Source: Rotaria sordida
Taxonomy: Eukaryota; Rotifera; Eurotatoria; Philodinida; Philodinidae
Length of the DNA stretch: 64,000 bases
Direction of reading: 5' to 3'
Assembly (NCBI GenBank): GCA_905250125.1
Contig: CAJNOL010000361.1
Location: forward strand, 88,448 to 152,447
Of this stretch, positions 23,270 through 36,400 are shown one piece after another. The notes under the pieces were generated by a model, which did no database searches, was not told the DNA's origin, and saw only the letters and a program-made list of their open reading frames with translations. Made by a program: the position numbers and the translations under genes. The stretch's first letter is position 1; every line of letters begins with the position of its first letter.

Positions 23270-26200
23270 ATTTTTATTGGTTTTCTTTTTGAAATAATTA
23301 TTATAATCAACTAAATATTTTAATCATGCTTATATATTTTTTTAAAATGTCTTTATTCTATAAATAGAATAACTGCAAGTTATTTTTCGAATAAAAAAGA
23401 AAACAATGCGATTATTCAAGTGAATCATATTGTCTCTCGAATGGCAACAGTGATGAAGATCATCAATGCTGCAGTGGTCTAGAGATATGTATATATAGAA
23501 TAATGGTGAACACATTTTAGATTCATTTCGACTTTTTCGGTCGAAAGAAATCTATTTCAAGAAGATCATTGAATTTTATAAAATATGACTAAACTGTTCA
23601 AAATTAAAACTTTCTCAAATGAGAATTATAACAAGAGAAACTTGTCAATCGATAAGACAAATAGTTATGTTGTTTTTTTTTCAAATACTTTGCTATTAGT
23701 ACTAATAATTATTCTGTATTTCACGTTTTTTATTCCGTATAGCCTTTTGCAATCCATATGTGTTTTATGATTGTATGTGGAAAAACAATTGAAATTTTTT
23801 AATTATGATTATTTCAATGTAGTAAATTAAAATTTAATGATCATACACGAGATAGCCTCCTCATTCAATTCAATATGTACCATCAATGTTTATTAGATCA
23901 ACTAAATCTTGGCATCTTAGATAAATTGTAGATAAGAAATCAAAACACAAAATGTTGTTAAAAAAAAAGCTTTCTACATTATAGTTCCGAATAGGTCATC
24001 GAACTTGTCACAGACCAGCCAAAGCTATTAAATACAAAAATCATTGATTAACTCGTATTTTTCTTTGATTCATATATATATATTGTCATCACATGATATG
24101 TTATCTTCATAGAAGGCAACATGTTTTGAATCTCAGATAGACTTAACAATCTTGATAAGACTCCTCACCTCTCAGGAAGATAAGAATAGGGAGGAAAAAT
24201 ATGCTGTTTAGATGAAACATAGTTAGTACTTCTTATTTCCAACTCACATTTTGCACTGTATAAAGTTGCTATGACGCTCACAGAATTTCTATAGAGGAAA
24301 TCTTTCGACAGTTTATAGTACAATTCTTCTGCTTCATTTGTTATCAAGAAGTACTATACTTTAAGTCATTGACAATGTAAAATTCAACTTTTCCTTTAGA
24401 ACATTTTCTAAGGTTGCTTTATTACGAAAATATTACTATTTACCACCGACGGTAATAAAAAAAATTTGCCATTTATACAAGAATGTTAATGCACTATATA
24501 AATCTATCAATCGGATGGAATGAAAAACAAATGTTAATGTGAATCTCTTTAGAACTGGTCGATAATTGACTTCAAAATCCGAATACAGATGATTCATAGT
24601 CAGTTTATAATACACCTCTTTTCTCTTTTTTGCATATTTTAATATATACAACCATCACTGTACCATACGGCAGAAGATTTTAATGTTACTACTAGTTTGA
24701 AATCTTTTTTTTTGTTTAACGTTACATCTTATTTAAGAAAAACTTGAATCTGAATTCATATTCACAGATTTCTAGTCTAATGTATTCTATATTAAATTAA
24801 CAAAAATGTTTCGCATAGTTATGCCATTTCGATATACACGATTGTCTTTCTTCCTTATCAAGATGATCTTCTATTTCGATTCAATAATCATTGTAATATT
24901 ACTATGTTGAAAAAAAAAACATATACACGGATAGCAATAGGCATGCATACTGGATAGATTAATAACGTTCATAGACTTGTTTAGATCTCTAGATTATGTT
25001 TTCAATAGAAGTAAGTAAAATTTTTATTTATAAACAATCGGCAATTGATTACAACATGCTACTTATTGAAATCATTATCATTAGAATGGTTTTTTTTCTC
25101 TTGATCTTCTCATGATATTTAATGTGTGTTGTCTTCTTTTTTTCGCTTTTGAATTTCTTTCAGACTCAATAATAAATTTCAAGGCATTAGTGTAATCACT
25201 TTTGTAATGATTCTGAATCCGAACCATCCTCTGTGATAAGATATATTCATTAACAAAATGGAAATGAACAACTGTTAATTATTCAATTTTCAAGAATAAG
25301 TTTTGTTCTGAGTGACATCTATTAGAAATAGAATATTTCATTTAAAGTTAAATCTAATGTTTAATTATTAATTACAAAATGTTATTCTCATGGTCTTAAG
25401 AAAACGAAATTGAAAAAAATTGATGTCGCTTTTTTTCTAAAGGTAATATTCGGATTCGATTGGACGTTCTTTATTTGAAGATTTTTTTTTCGTCTTCTTC
25501 TTTCACTATAGTTCAATCCTTTCTTTTAAGTTCGTCTGTATTAGTGTACAAATCAGCAAGTATTTGTTTGTTTTTAATAGTTTTTCTTATTTATTTAATA
25601 ATGATAAAAAGTTGTTGTTGTTGTTGTTATTTTACGAAATTCTTTCTTTCTTTTCTAATTTAAGAACAATTGAATGTATAGAACGACCTAAGAATAGATA
25701 GAGAGAGTAATCAGTCTCATATATAATATAGGCAATAAAGTATGCGAGAGCGCATGTATCAAATTTTCGATGTTTCGATCTTTTTTCTTTACATTTATGT
25801 TCGTTCGAAACACTTATAAAGCAAAGCGAAGCTCGCTGACATCGACGTCCAGAGTGCGAATAAGAGAAATAAAAGAAAAAGCGTAGGAGAAAAGAGGAAC
25901 ATAGGCGAGACGTGAAGTGTTTTGTGTCTATATTATTAACTTGATCATAGATCTTTTTTTTTCTCTCTCTCTCTCTGTGTTTTATTTTATTTTATTTTTT
26001 TGGTGTTAGTTACTCCAGATATCTAACTTTATTCATCAATCGAACTTTTATATATTTACCATCAGGTGAGAGATAATCGAACTTCCATTTAGTTTGAATT
26101 GATAAATGATTTCTTTTTGACATTTGATGCTCTTTTTTTAAACGTTTTTTTCTTTTTTAAGGTATTCAAAGTATTTATATTATGTTGTAAAACAGAAATA

Positions 26201-27427
26201 GTAAAAAAAAAAAAAAAGAAGAGAACGAAACGAACGAAGAAGACAAAAGTAAAGCTCTAGCATGTACATATGCGTATTTAGTTATTTTCGGCTCAAACAA
26301 CCACTTATTCTTTTCTATTTGACTTGACCGAAAAAAAAAAAATCGAATGTGTATGTATTTGTTAAAGGGAAAAGAAGTGTATGAACGCGATGAAGAAGAA
26401 AAAAAAAAAAAAAAAAAAAAAGAAGAATAAATCATGAGTACTTTAGTCCCTTTCACACAAACATACACATACAGATGGATTATCTTTCGATAGTTTGTAT
26501 AAGGCATCTGCTTACATTTTTTTTTCTCTATTGTCTGTATTTTGTTTCGACATGAATCGATTTGTTTGCATTACTAACTGGTGGTATTTGCAGCATTCTT
26601 GAAAGGAGAGAAAAAAAACAATAAGGCAAAAAAATCCCTTTTTTTTTTCTATTTTGTATGAATGTGTTTTGCTTGTCAAATAATAGATAATAGATATCAG
26701 AGACTCTATTGTTACTATTTTAATAAATTATAAACATCGTTCTGATAGTTTTTTGTTATTTAATATATATGGCAAATTTTTGATAAAAAGGTTTTACCAT
26801 CGTCCTACACACAGGCATAGTCACACATGCATTTTATTCGTGATGATTCGTCATTCCACCTCCGTCCGCCTCGTTCTCTGTTTCATCGCTATGAATCATA
26901 AAAAAGAATGATAATAATGTTAAAATAAAATAAAAAAACATGCCATTTTCTACCTGTTTTGCATAGTACAGATAGAATCATTTCTCGTCAGCTTATATAT
27001 TATGGGTTATGAATGATTTTTGTTTACAGTTTCGAAGCACATATAATATTAATTTTTCGTATAGATAAGTAAGTAGAAAGATTTTTTTTTTTTTCATATT
27101 TCATAACTCTGAAGATCTGTCATCACAATGATGAGTGTATGTCACAAGGTCTCAATTATTTATGATTGTTATATATGTCTGCAATAGCTCGAAAGATTAT
27201 GTAATCAAAGAAACGTATTTCTTTTTTTTTTCCTTCCCTCCTCTCGCTGAACACATCTCGACCGAGCATATACACACGTACAATATTGCACCTCGCTGAC
27301 TTGTCGAATGAACTGTTTTCTTTTGCCTCTATACATTCAGTCATCCAATCGATGAGAATACATATATATATATATATATAAGTGGCTTTTTTTCTTGTTT
27401 TAGATTTAAACACAAAAAAAAAGAGAA
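23270..27427. other. Intergenic region upstream of the myosin gene
   Basis: About 4.2 kb without a recognisable gene. It includes the reductase 3' flank and the myosin promoter side. Low-complexity tracts include poly-A near 26400, (CT)n near 25962-25976 and (AT)n at 27361-27380 just before the myosin start. Open frames here are low-complexity. Confidence 0.55.
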
Positions 27428-30400
27428 ATGCCTACACCAACAAATAATAAATCAGGTGGTGTAATGGATAATGGTCATGAACCAGCTGAAATGAAATATT
27501 TACGTTCAACCGATATGACTTCAAAAGATAGTATTACAGATGCAACAACAGCTAATGAATGGGCAGCAAAAAAATTTGTTTGGGTACCTGATGAACATGA
27601 AGGTTTTATTCGTGGTCAAGTACGACAAGAACAAATGGATGGACAATTATTAGTTGATTTAGAAAATGGTAAACGTGTTACAATACATAAAGATGATACA
27701 CAACGTGTAAATCCACCAAAATTTAGTAAAATTGAAGATATGTCAGAATTAACTTGTTTAAATGATGCATCGGTATTATATAATCTTAAAGAACGTTATT
27801 ATTCAGGTTTGATTTATACATATTCGGGTTTATTTTGTGTTGTTGTTAATCCATATAAACGTTTACCAATTTATTCTGAAAATGTTATTGAAATGTATAA
27901 AGGAAAAAAACGTGAACAAATGCCACCACATATATTTGCAATAGCTGGTGATGCATATCGTTTAATGTTACAAAATCGTGAAGATCAATCAATATTATGC
28001 ACGTAAGTTTTTTTTTTTTTTTTTGTTAGAAAAAAAAAGGTTTTAAATCTTCTTTCTCTCATAGAGGTGAATCTGGCGCTGGTAAAACTGAAAATACAAA
28101 AAAAGTTATTCAATATTTGGCTTATATTGCTGCTGCACCGAAAAGTTCACAACGTCAACCGGCAACTACAATTACTCAATATCAAGTAGAGAAGAAAACA
28201 AACAAACAAAAAAAAAAGCATTTGATAATTTTTTTTTTTTTATTTTTAGCAACAAATGAATGCAAATAAAATGAGCGATGCGTCCGTAAGAAATTCAAAA
28301 AAAAAAAAAATTTTGAATGAATTGTTTTTTTTTCAAAAATTTTATTTTGTAAGGGTGAACTTGAATCACAACTTCTTCAAGCAAATCCAATTCTTGAAGG
28401 TAACAATAAGAATATAAAAACAAAAAAAATTTTCCTAGAAGAAAATAAACTTTTATTTTTAAAGCATTTGGTAATGCAAAAACAGTTAAAAATGATAATT
28501 CATCACGATTTGGTAAATTTATTCGTATTAATTTTGATACATCGGGTTTTATTGCTGGTGCATCAATTGAAACATATTTACTTGAAAAATCTCGTACTAT
28601 ACGTCAAGCTAAAGAAGAACGAACATTTCATATATTTTATCAATTATTACGTGGTGCTAATACAAAAATGATTACAGATTATTTATTAGAAGATTTTAGT
28701 CGTTATCGTTATTTAACACATGGTAATGTAGCAATACTAGGTGTTGATGATAGTGAAGAATTTCAAAATACAGTTAAAGCTATGCAAATAATGAATATGT
28801 CAAGTGATGATTTAAATTCAATATTTCGTACAATATCAGCTGTTTTACAAATGGGTAATATGCAATTTAAACAAGAACGTAATAGTGATCAAGCAACATT
28901 ACCTGATGATACAGTTGCACAAAAAGTTTGTCATCTATTGGGTATACCTGTAACAGATTTTGTACGTTCATTTTTAAAACCAAAACTTAAAGTTGGAAGA
29001 GATTTTGTTACAAAAGCACAAACACAAGCTCAAGTAAGTTTCAATTCTTCATATAGTAAATATGATTTCAAAAAAAAAAAAGAACTCATTATTGGTTAGG
29101 ACAGTCATGCCTGAGTGCGTACACATTATTCGACATATATCCGTAAGATATTGTATTCAAATTTCGACACAATCAGCCATGAAAGTTTGTCTTAGATCAT
29201 TTGTCTGATAGTATAACGAGTACATTGTGATATACAAGTATCCTTGTGGTTAGTTAATTCAAGAATTCTGCTTCAGGCAGACTTAGCTGGTATTATTTGT
29301 AAGGAAGATATCATTGCTTGACAGCACCCCATATCATAAGATAGCTGAAGGGCATGGATATTCTTTCTTATATGTCGGCTAATCTTTTATTCATTCATTA
29401 CACTTCAGAAAGAAAACATGATTTTTTTTGTTTTTTTTACAAATGTCAAGAATCAATTATGTCAAATAATCAAAATAGGAAAATCACTCTAGCATCTATG
29501 CAATAGATAACGAAAGAGGTTTCTCGAGAACGACTTGGCAAAAATTTTTTGAAATTTTCATGGTAGATAGATGTCGATGAGTGGAATAAAAATTGTCATA
29601 TACTCTAAATGCTTCCTTTCGTGAGATCAAAGACTAAAAATTGAAATTTTCTCTACCGAAAATATCCATACTATGTTTTTTCTGTAGCAACTAGGAATAA
29701 ATCTGAATACGTGTCACTTTTTCCTTTTTGGCATAAAATTGAAGTTTTTTATATACAAAAGGATGGTTTTATCTTCTTAAAATGTGCTTATTAGATAGAG
29801 GACATTTTGATCTATATATTAAAAATGAAAAAGTCGGGAGTTTCCTTAAGAGTACTTCCCTGTGTTTTGGTCATTTCTATTTTTCTCTCAACCGTCTAAA
29901 ATTTTTACCACAGATAGTTCGAAATCTTTTCATTATGGACCTTCCTGTTTGAATTTATAACAGAGATGAAACCGATCTGAATTTTTGACGATCGGTATCG
30001 GTTCTATCTCTGATTTATAGGGTTTTTTAACGCTAAGAATCCGGTTCTGAGTTCGTACCTTCACATATCTCTCTGAAACTTAAAAAGAAAGCGAGATTTT
30101 TGAGGAAAATCGAACACCTATTTCCTTATTCGAAATATTTTCTATCTGTTTATAACTTCAGAAAAGTTTCCTTTGATTTAATTAAAAGCTAATTTACCTT
30201 CACTGAAATTTCGAAAGAGAGAGAGAGATAAAACAAAATCCGAGACAAACAATATTTATTCTATATATAATATTTATTTAGGTTGATTATGCTGTTGAAG
30301 CTATATCAAAAGCAGTTTATGAACGTATGTTTAAATGGATTGTAACACGTATTAATAAATCTCTTGATCGAAGTAAACGACAAGGTTCATCATTTATTGG

Positions 30401-33400
30401 TATACTTGATATAGCTGGTTTTGAAATATTTCAATTAAATTCATTTGAACAATTATGTATAAATTATACAAATGAAAAACTTCAACAATTATTTAATCAT
30501 ACAATGTTTGTTCTTGAACAAGAAGAATATCGTCGAGAAAATATTGATTGGGAATTTATGGATTTTGGTCTTGATCTTCAACCAACAATTGATCTTATTG
30601 AAAAAGTAAATCAATATAAGAAAACAAAAAAAACGATTAATTTTTTTTTATTTATATTTCTAGCAAATGGGTATTTTAAGTTTATTAGATGAAGAATGTT
30701 GGTTTCCAAAAGCAACCGATCGAACATATGTGGATAAATTAATAAATGCACATGCTCAACATCCAAAATTTGGTAAAACAAAAAAAAAAATTTAATGTTT
30801 GTTTTTGAAAAATTTTTCTTTTTTCTGTTTTTTTTTAGGAAAACCAAATTATAAAGCACCAGCTGATTTTAGTATAATTCATTATGCTGGTAAAGTTGAA
30901 TATTCAGCTGAACAATGGTTGATGAAAAATATGGATCCATTAAATGATAATGTTGTTGCACTTTTACAAACAGCAAATGATCCATTTACACGTGAAATAT
31001 GGAAAGATGGTAAGATTATTGGATTAGTTTTTTTTCATCGAAAAAAAAAATAAAAAATTTTAATATTCAGCAACAATTTGGGGAATGAGACCATGTCTTA
31101 TTCTTCCAAATATAACTCTCATACCTGATTATAGTGAGTTTTAAGCATGAGAATGTTGTTGTTTTTTTTTTTGAAGTGCAGTGTTTAATTAGATTTTATT
31201 TTTGTATAATATATTAATTAATTAATATTTTATTTTAGCTGAAATTGTTGGTTTATCAGCAGCAGATCCGAATGATGCAACATCAAATTTAAAAGCTAAT
31301 ATTAAAAAAGGAATGTTTAGAACAGTTGGTCAACTTTATAAAGAACAATTAACAAAATTAATGGGTACATTAAAAAATACAAATCCAAATTTTGTTCGAT
31401 GTATTTTACCAAATCATCATAAAAAGGTTAGATAAATAATAATTAATAATTAAAATCTTTTTTTCATGTGTATTATAATCTCAACAAAATTCAAATGTAA
31501 AAACAAAAATGAAATTTTAATCCTTTTAAATTGAATCAACTAATTATGTTTTCTCAAAAAAAAACAAAAAAAAATGAAAGATTTATTATTTTAGGCTGGT
31601 GTTATTCATTCACCACTTGTACTTGAACAATTAAGATGTAATGGTGTACTTGAAGGAATTCGTATTTGTCGAAATGGTTTTCCTAATCGAATTTTATTTC
31701 AAGAATTTCGTCAACGGTAAATTTAAATTGATAGTTTCTTTTTTTTTTTGTTTTCATCGAAATATTTAATATTTGAAGAGAAGTGACAATAATGATTTTC
31801 CATAAACAGATAAAACTTTTTTCTTAGCAAAAATTCTGTTTTTTCCACCATTTTTATTTCTCAGAAAATGTAAAAGGCTACGGCTTGTTTTCCAAAGTAC
31901 TAATAAGAGATTGTCGAAAAATAATTTGACAAAACGTACGTTCATAGAGTTTTTTAGATTGGCATGAGTCATCGTTGACTTTTCTTATCTTATATGAAGT
32001 ATACTTTTAAGACTTCTATTTCATTTGTGAAACATGATTATCAATACACAGTGAAGAATGTGGCAAGAAATTTGATTCTATCTTTTTAGCTGGCTTCGGA
32101 AATTGTAGAAAACCTATCTCTTTATATTCTTTTAGTCTGTACCGACAAGGATTTCGATGTCCAAAACGGCTTAGCACTTTTTTGTGACATGTTGACTTTC
32201 GTTCTGAGTATATATAATAAATTTGACTAAAAAGGAATAGCAAAAATTCCACACTTCAGCTTACTTAAAGGCTAAGTCAAAGTTATTTTTTTGTAAATTC
32301 TTAACTATAGAGTCTAGTATTAAAATCTATCTGGTAATAAAGACACAATGCTTCATTTTGCCCCATTCTATTATTTAAACACTCAGGAGTTATTAAATTT
32401 TTGAAGTTTAATATCATATAGTCTGAAATAAAATAGATACAAAGTATTATAATCTTGTTACACGATCATAGTAGAATAGAAACATACATAGAGCTTTTTA
32501 CGATATAAATCATGTAAAATAGAAATAAATATATCATAAATTACAATGAAAAATGATGGTTCCATTTGTTTTCTATCATAGAATCTGATAACGAACTGGC
32601 TGAATAATTATATATAAGGTGTATTTTCATGAACATTAGTAAAACTTGTTTAACATGCAAAACTAAACATTTATATACTCTATTTTCGCAAAACAATTTC
32701 TAGATCGGACCGACCGTTTTCCGGTACCGATTGCAACACTGATGAGCTTGCCGAATGGGAATCATCATTTTGTGTTCTTTCCAAAAATAGTTTCAAGATT
32801 TTTTTTTTCTATAGGACTTCTCGTTTAAGAATTATAAATCGACTTTTTCGACATTCGTAAATCAAGTTTGTCACGCTCGAGTTTACCCAAAGTAGAAGCG
32901 AAAATCATTTTAAATACAACGAATGAAAGAACAAAAATTTCTCTATAACATAATATACTAAAGATTAGTAACAGTGAATATTTTGCTAAGATACATTTCT
33001 GAAATTTCTAATTCTTATATCACTTTGTCGAAAATTGTTAAGTTTCTCATTACATTAACAGTGATAGTTCAAATAATATTTTTCAATTTCTTTTTTCTAG
33101 TTATGAACTTCTTTGTCCAAATGTTATTCCAAAAGGATTTATGGATGGTAAAGCTGCATCACAAAAAATGGTAAATCTTATATATAAAAAAAAATAATAA
33201 TAATAAATTATTTTTCATATATATTAGATCAAAGAACTTGAACTTGATGATAATCTTTATCGAATTGGTCTTACAAAAATCTTCTTTCGTTCAGGTGTAC
33301 TTGGTCATTTAGAAGAAGAACGTGATCTTAAATTAACTGATATAATAACACAACTTCAAGCATTATGTCGTGGTGTACTTGCTCGAAAGTAAATTGTTTT

Positions 33401-36400
33401 GATTCTCTTTAAGACAAAAAAAAAAAAAAATTTTTTTTCCTTGAAGAAATTATCAACGACGTATTCAACAATTAAATGCTATTCGTGTTATTCAACGTAA
33501 TGGTCGTGCATTAATGAAAATTCGTAATTGGAAATGGTGGCGTTTATTTACAAAAATAAAACCATTATTACAAGTTACAAGACAAGATGAAGAATTAACA
33601 CAAAAACAAGAAGAAATACGTCGAATGAAAACTGAAATGGAATCACGTACATTACAAGTACAAGAAACGGAACAACAATTACAAATGATACAACAAGAAC
33701 GAACTGTTATTAATGAACGTCTTATACATTTAACTGAAGCTTTAGTTGAATCAGATGAAGTAAGTAAAATATTTATCGATGATTTAATTTGAAATTTTTA
33801 TCTAAATAGAATTTACGACGAGTACAAACACGTAAAATGGAACTTGAAAATATGGTACAAGAAATAGAACAACGTTTAGAAGAAGAAATGGAACGAAGTA
33901 ATGGATGGACAAATGAAAGAAAACAATTAGAACAAAAATTACAAGATATAACTGAACAGTAAGTTTTTGTTTTTCTTCGAAAAAATAAATTAAAAATGTT
34001 TTTTTTTTTAAAAAGACTTGAAGAAGAAGAACATGGTCGACAAAAATTACAAATTGAACGTGTACAATTTGAAGGGAAAATAAAAAATTTTGAAGATATT
34101 GTTGCTAGTCAACAAAATGAACTTAATAAAGTAATTAATAATATATATATATAAAATATTTTCATTAATTTTATTTTAGTTACAAAAAGAACGTAAATTT
34201 CTTGATGATAAACTTCAAGAAGTTGTTCATCAACAACAAGATGAAGGAGAAAAATTAAAAAATCTTCTTCGAATTAAAACTAAACAAGAAAGTCAATGTG
34301 CTGATCTTGAAGAACGATTAAAACGTGAAATTGAAGTAAAATATTTTTTCTTTTTTCATTCGATTTTATTTAGCCAATACTATAAAACTAGAATAAGGAG
34401 TTAACCATAGGATATTCATTAATCGAATTTTTGTTTTTCGTAGCTCTTGAAATTGATTAATTAAGTTTTTTGAATCGAGACTAAGTTTTTTTGAGCCCGT
34501 CCGATCCAACCCGATGGGTTTTAGGCCCAATCTACAGAAAACTATTTCAGAATTTAATCGCATCATGTCTAAAAATATGTTCTAATTTATAAGATAATTT
34601 ACTTGAAAACCATAGAATATTTAACTATAATGTTTAGTTTTGGTCTTGACAAATCTTCAAACTTTGATCCCACATATCTGTAGTTCGGACTATATGCATC
34701 CTGTAGTAGACTCCCTCGGGAACAATAGAAAAAATTACTTTTCGAATTTTAATTCGAAACTTTGCACATAGAGATCGGCTTTAATGGAAATCGTTTATTG
34801 CGAAAGTTTTAGGCCTTTTGATTTGTTCCTATCCTAAAGTAAATATATCAAATCTGTCGATGTATAAAAGATACATAATCTTATCTTAGAATAGGAACAA
34901 CGAAAAGATCTGAAATTTGAAGAATGTCTATATGCAAATTTTTAAGACAAAAATCAGTTTTCTTGATGTTAGATAGAACCACCGCATTAAGTTAAAAACT
35001 ATTGGATTTTTACACTCTCTTCTCAGCTTCTACTATCTGTTATCTCTTAAGCGTAAAATTATATGAAGAGAATTTTGAATTCGAAGCCAAAAACAATGTA
35101 GATTTGCAAATTTCTAATACTAAAGTATTTACTGAACAAGATTAATCTATCAGGATCTCTATGATATCGGAAAGAAATGATCAGTAGAATATTATATATC
35201 GTCAAAGAAACTATCCGAACTAATTCTCCGGTTATTATAAGCTCATATTTTCAACATACAGATAACATCTCTAGACTAGAATAATCTCAAAAATATTCGA
35301 CAGTATAAGCCTTTTCTATAAAAGTTACGATAGTTTTGCAAAATTTTTATCTTAAATATTATCTATAAGTGTATTTCTTTAATTTCGAATAACTTGTGCT
35401 AGAATCAAGATAAAAAGCTGCAGCTTTCATCATTCAAAAGAGGCTCTGTTACTACGTAGTTCCACGTACTATTCAACAGTGCTACTTGTTGCCATGATAA
35501 TCAGTCATCGATAAAATACTGATTACTCTATGAAAATTACATTGAAGTTCAATTCTAAAGGATTCGCTATCTAATGTTGCACCTAAAACTCTCTATCGAA
35601 AGAAGATAATAGGTTCGATTATTGATCTTAGTGTAAATCGTGAGTACACGAATCGAACTTCTATGTCCTTTTCATAGAGTTATGTAAATCTTCCTAACAG
35701 ATTATTAGGTCAACAATCTGTATGATTGAATAATACATAGAACTTTGTAGTAATAGACTCTATTTTGAATGATGAAAGTCGCAACTTTTTATCTTGATTT
35801 TATTAAAAGCTTTCAGTAAAAATTAATCAAGTTTTGTTTTTTCTTTTTAGCTTCGTCAAAAATTAGAACGTGAAATACGTCGTCTTGAAGGTGAAGTTCA
35901 AGAACTTCGTGAACAATTACAAGATCGTATGCAACAAATACATGATTTACAAGTACATTTAGCACGACGTGAAGAAGAATTAACACAAGCTGTAACAAAT
36001 ATTGAAACAGAAGCAGCAACAAAAGTAACATTTCAACGTCAAATACGTGAATTTCAAACAAGTATACAAGATTTACAAGATGATATGGAAAGTGAAAAAG
36101 AATCACGTAAACGTTTAGAACGTGAAAAACGTGAATTAATGGAAGAAAATGAATCATTACGTAATGAATTACTTGATCGTAAAGATATAAATCAAGTTAT
36201 GCTTGAACGTGAAAAAAAACGTGACGAAGAAGTTTTAACATTAAAACGTACATTAGAACAAGTACATGAAGAACGTGAATCAATTATAGGTGAATTACGT
36301 TTAAAATATACAAAACAAATTGAAGATTTAACAAGTCAATTTGAAAATACTAAAAAACAATTTCAAACATTAGTTAAAGATCGTCAACAACAACAATCCG

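Noticed and set aside
26175..26507. 110-residue F/S-rich frame
   Set aside because: Driven by poly-A/T tracts in the non-coding region before the myosin; no family resemblance.
27421..27427. Shine-Dalgarno-like purines before the myosin start
   Set aside because: AAGAGAA upstream of ATG has no such meaning in an animal nuclear gene.
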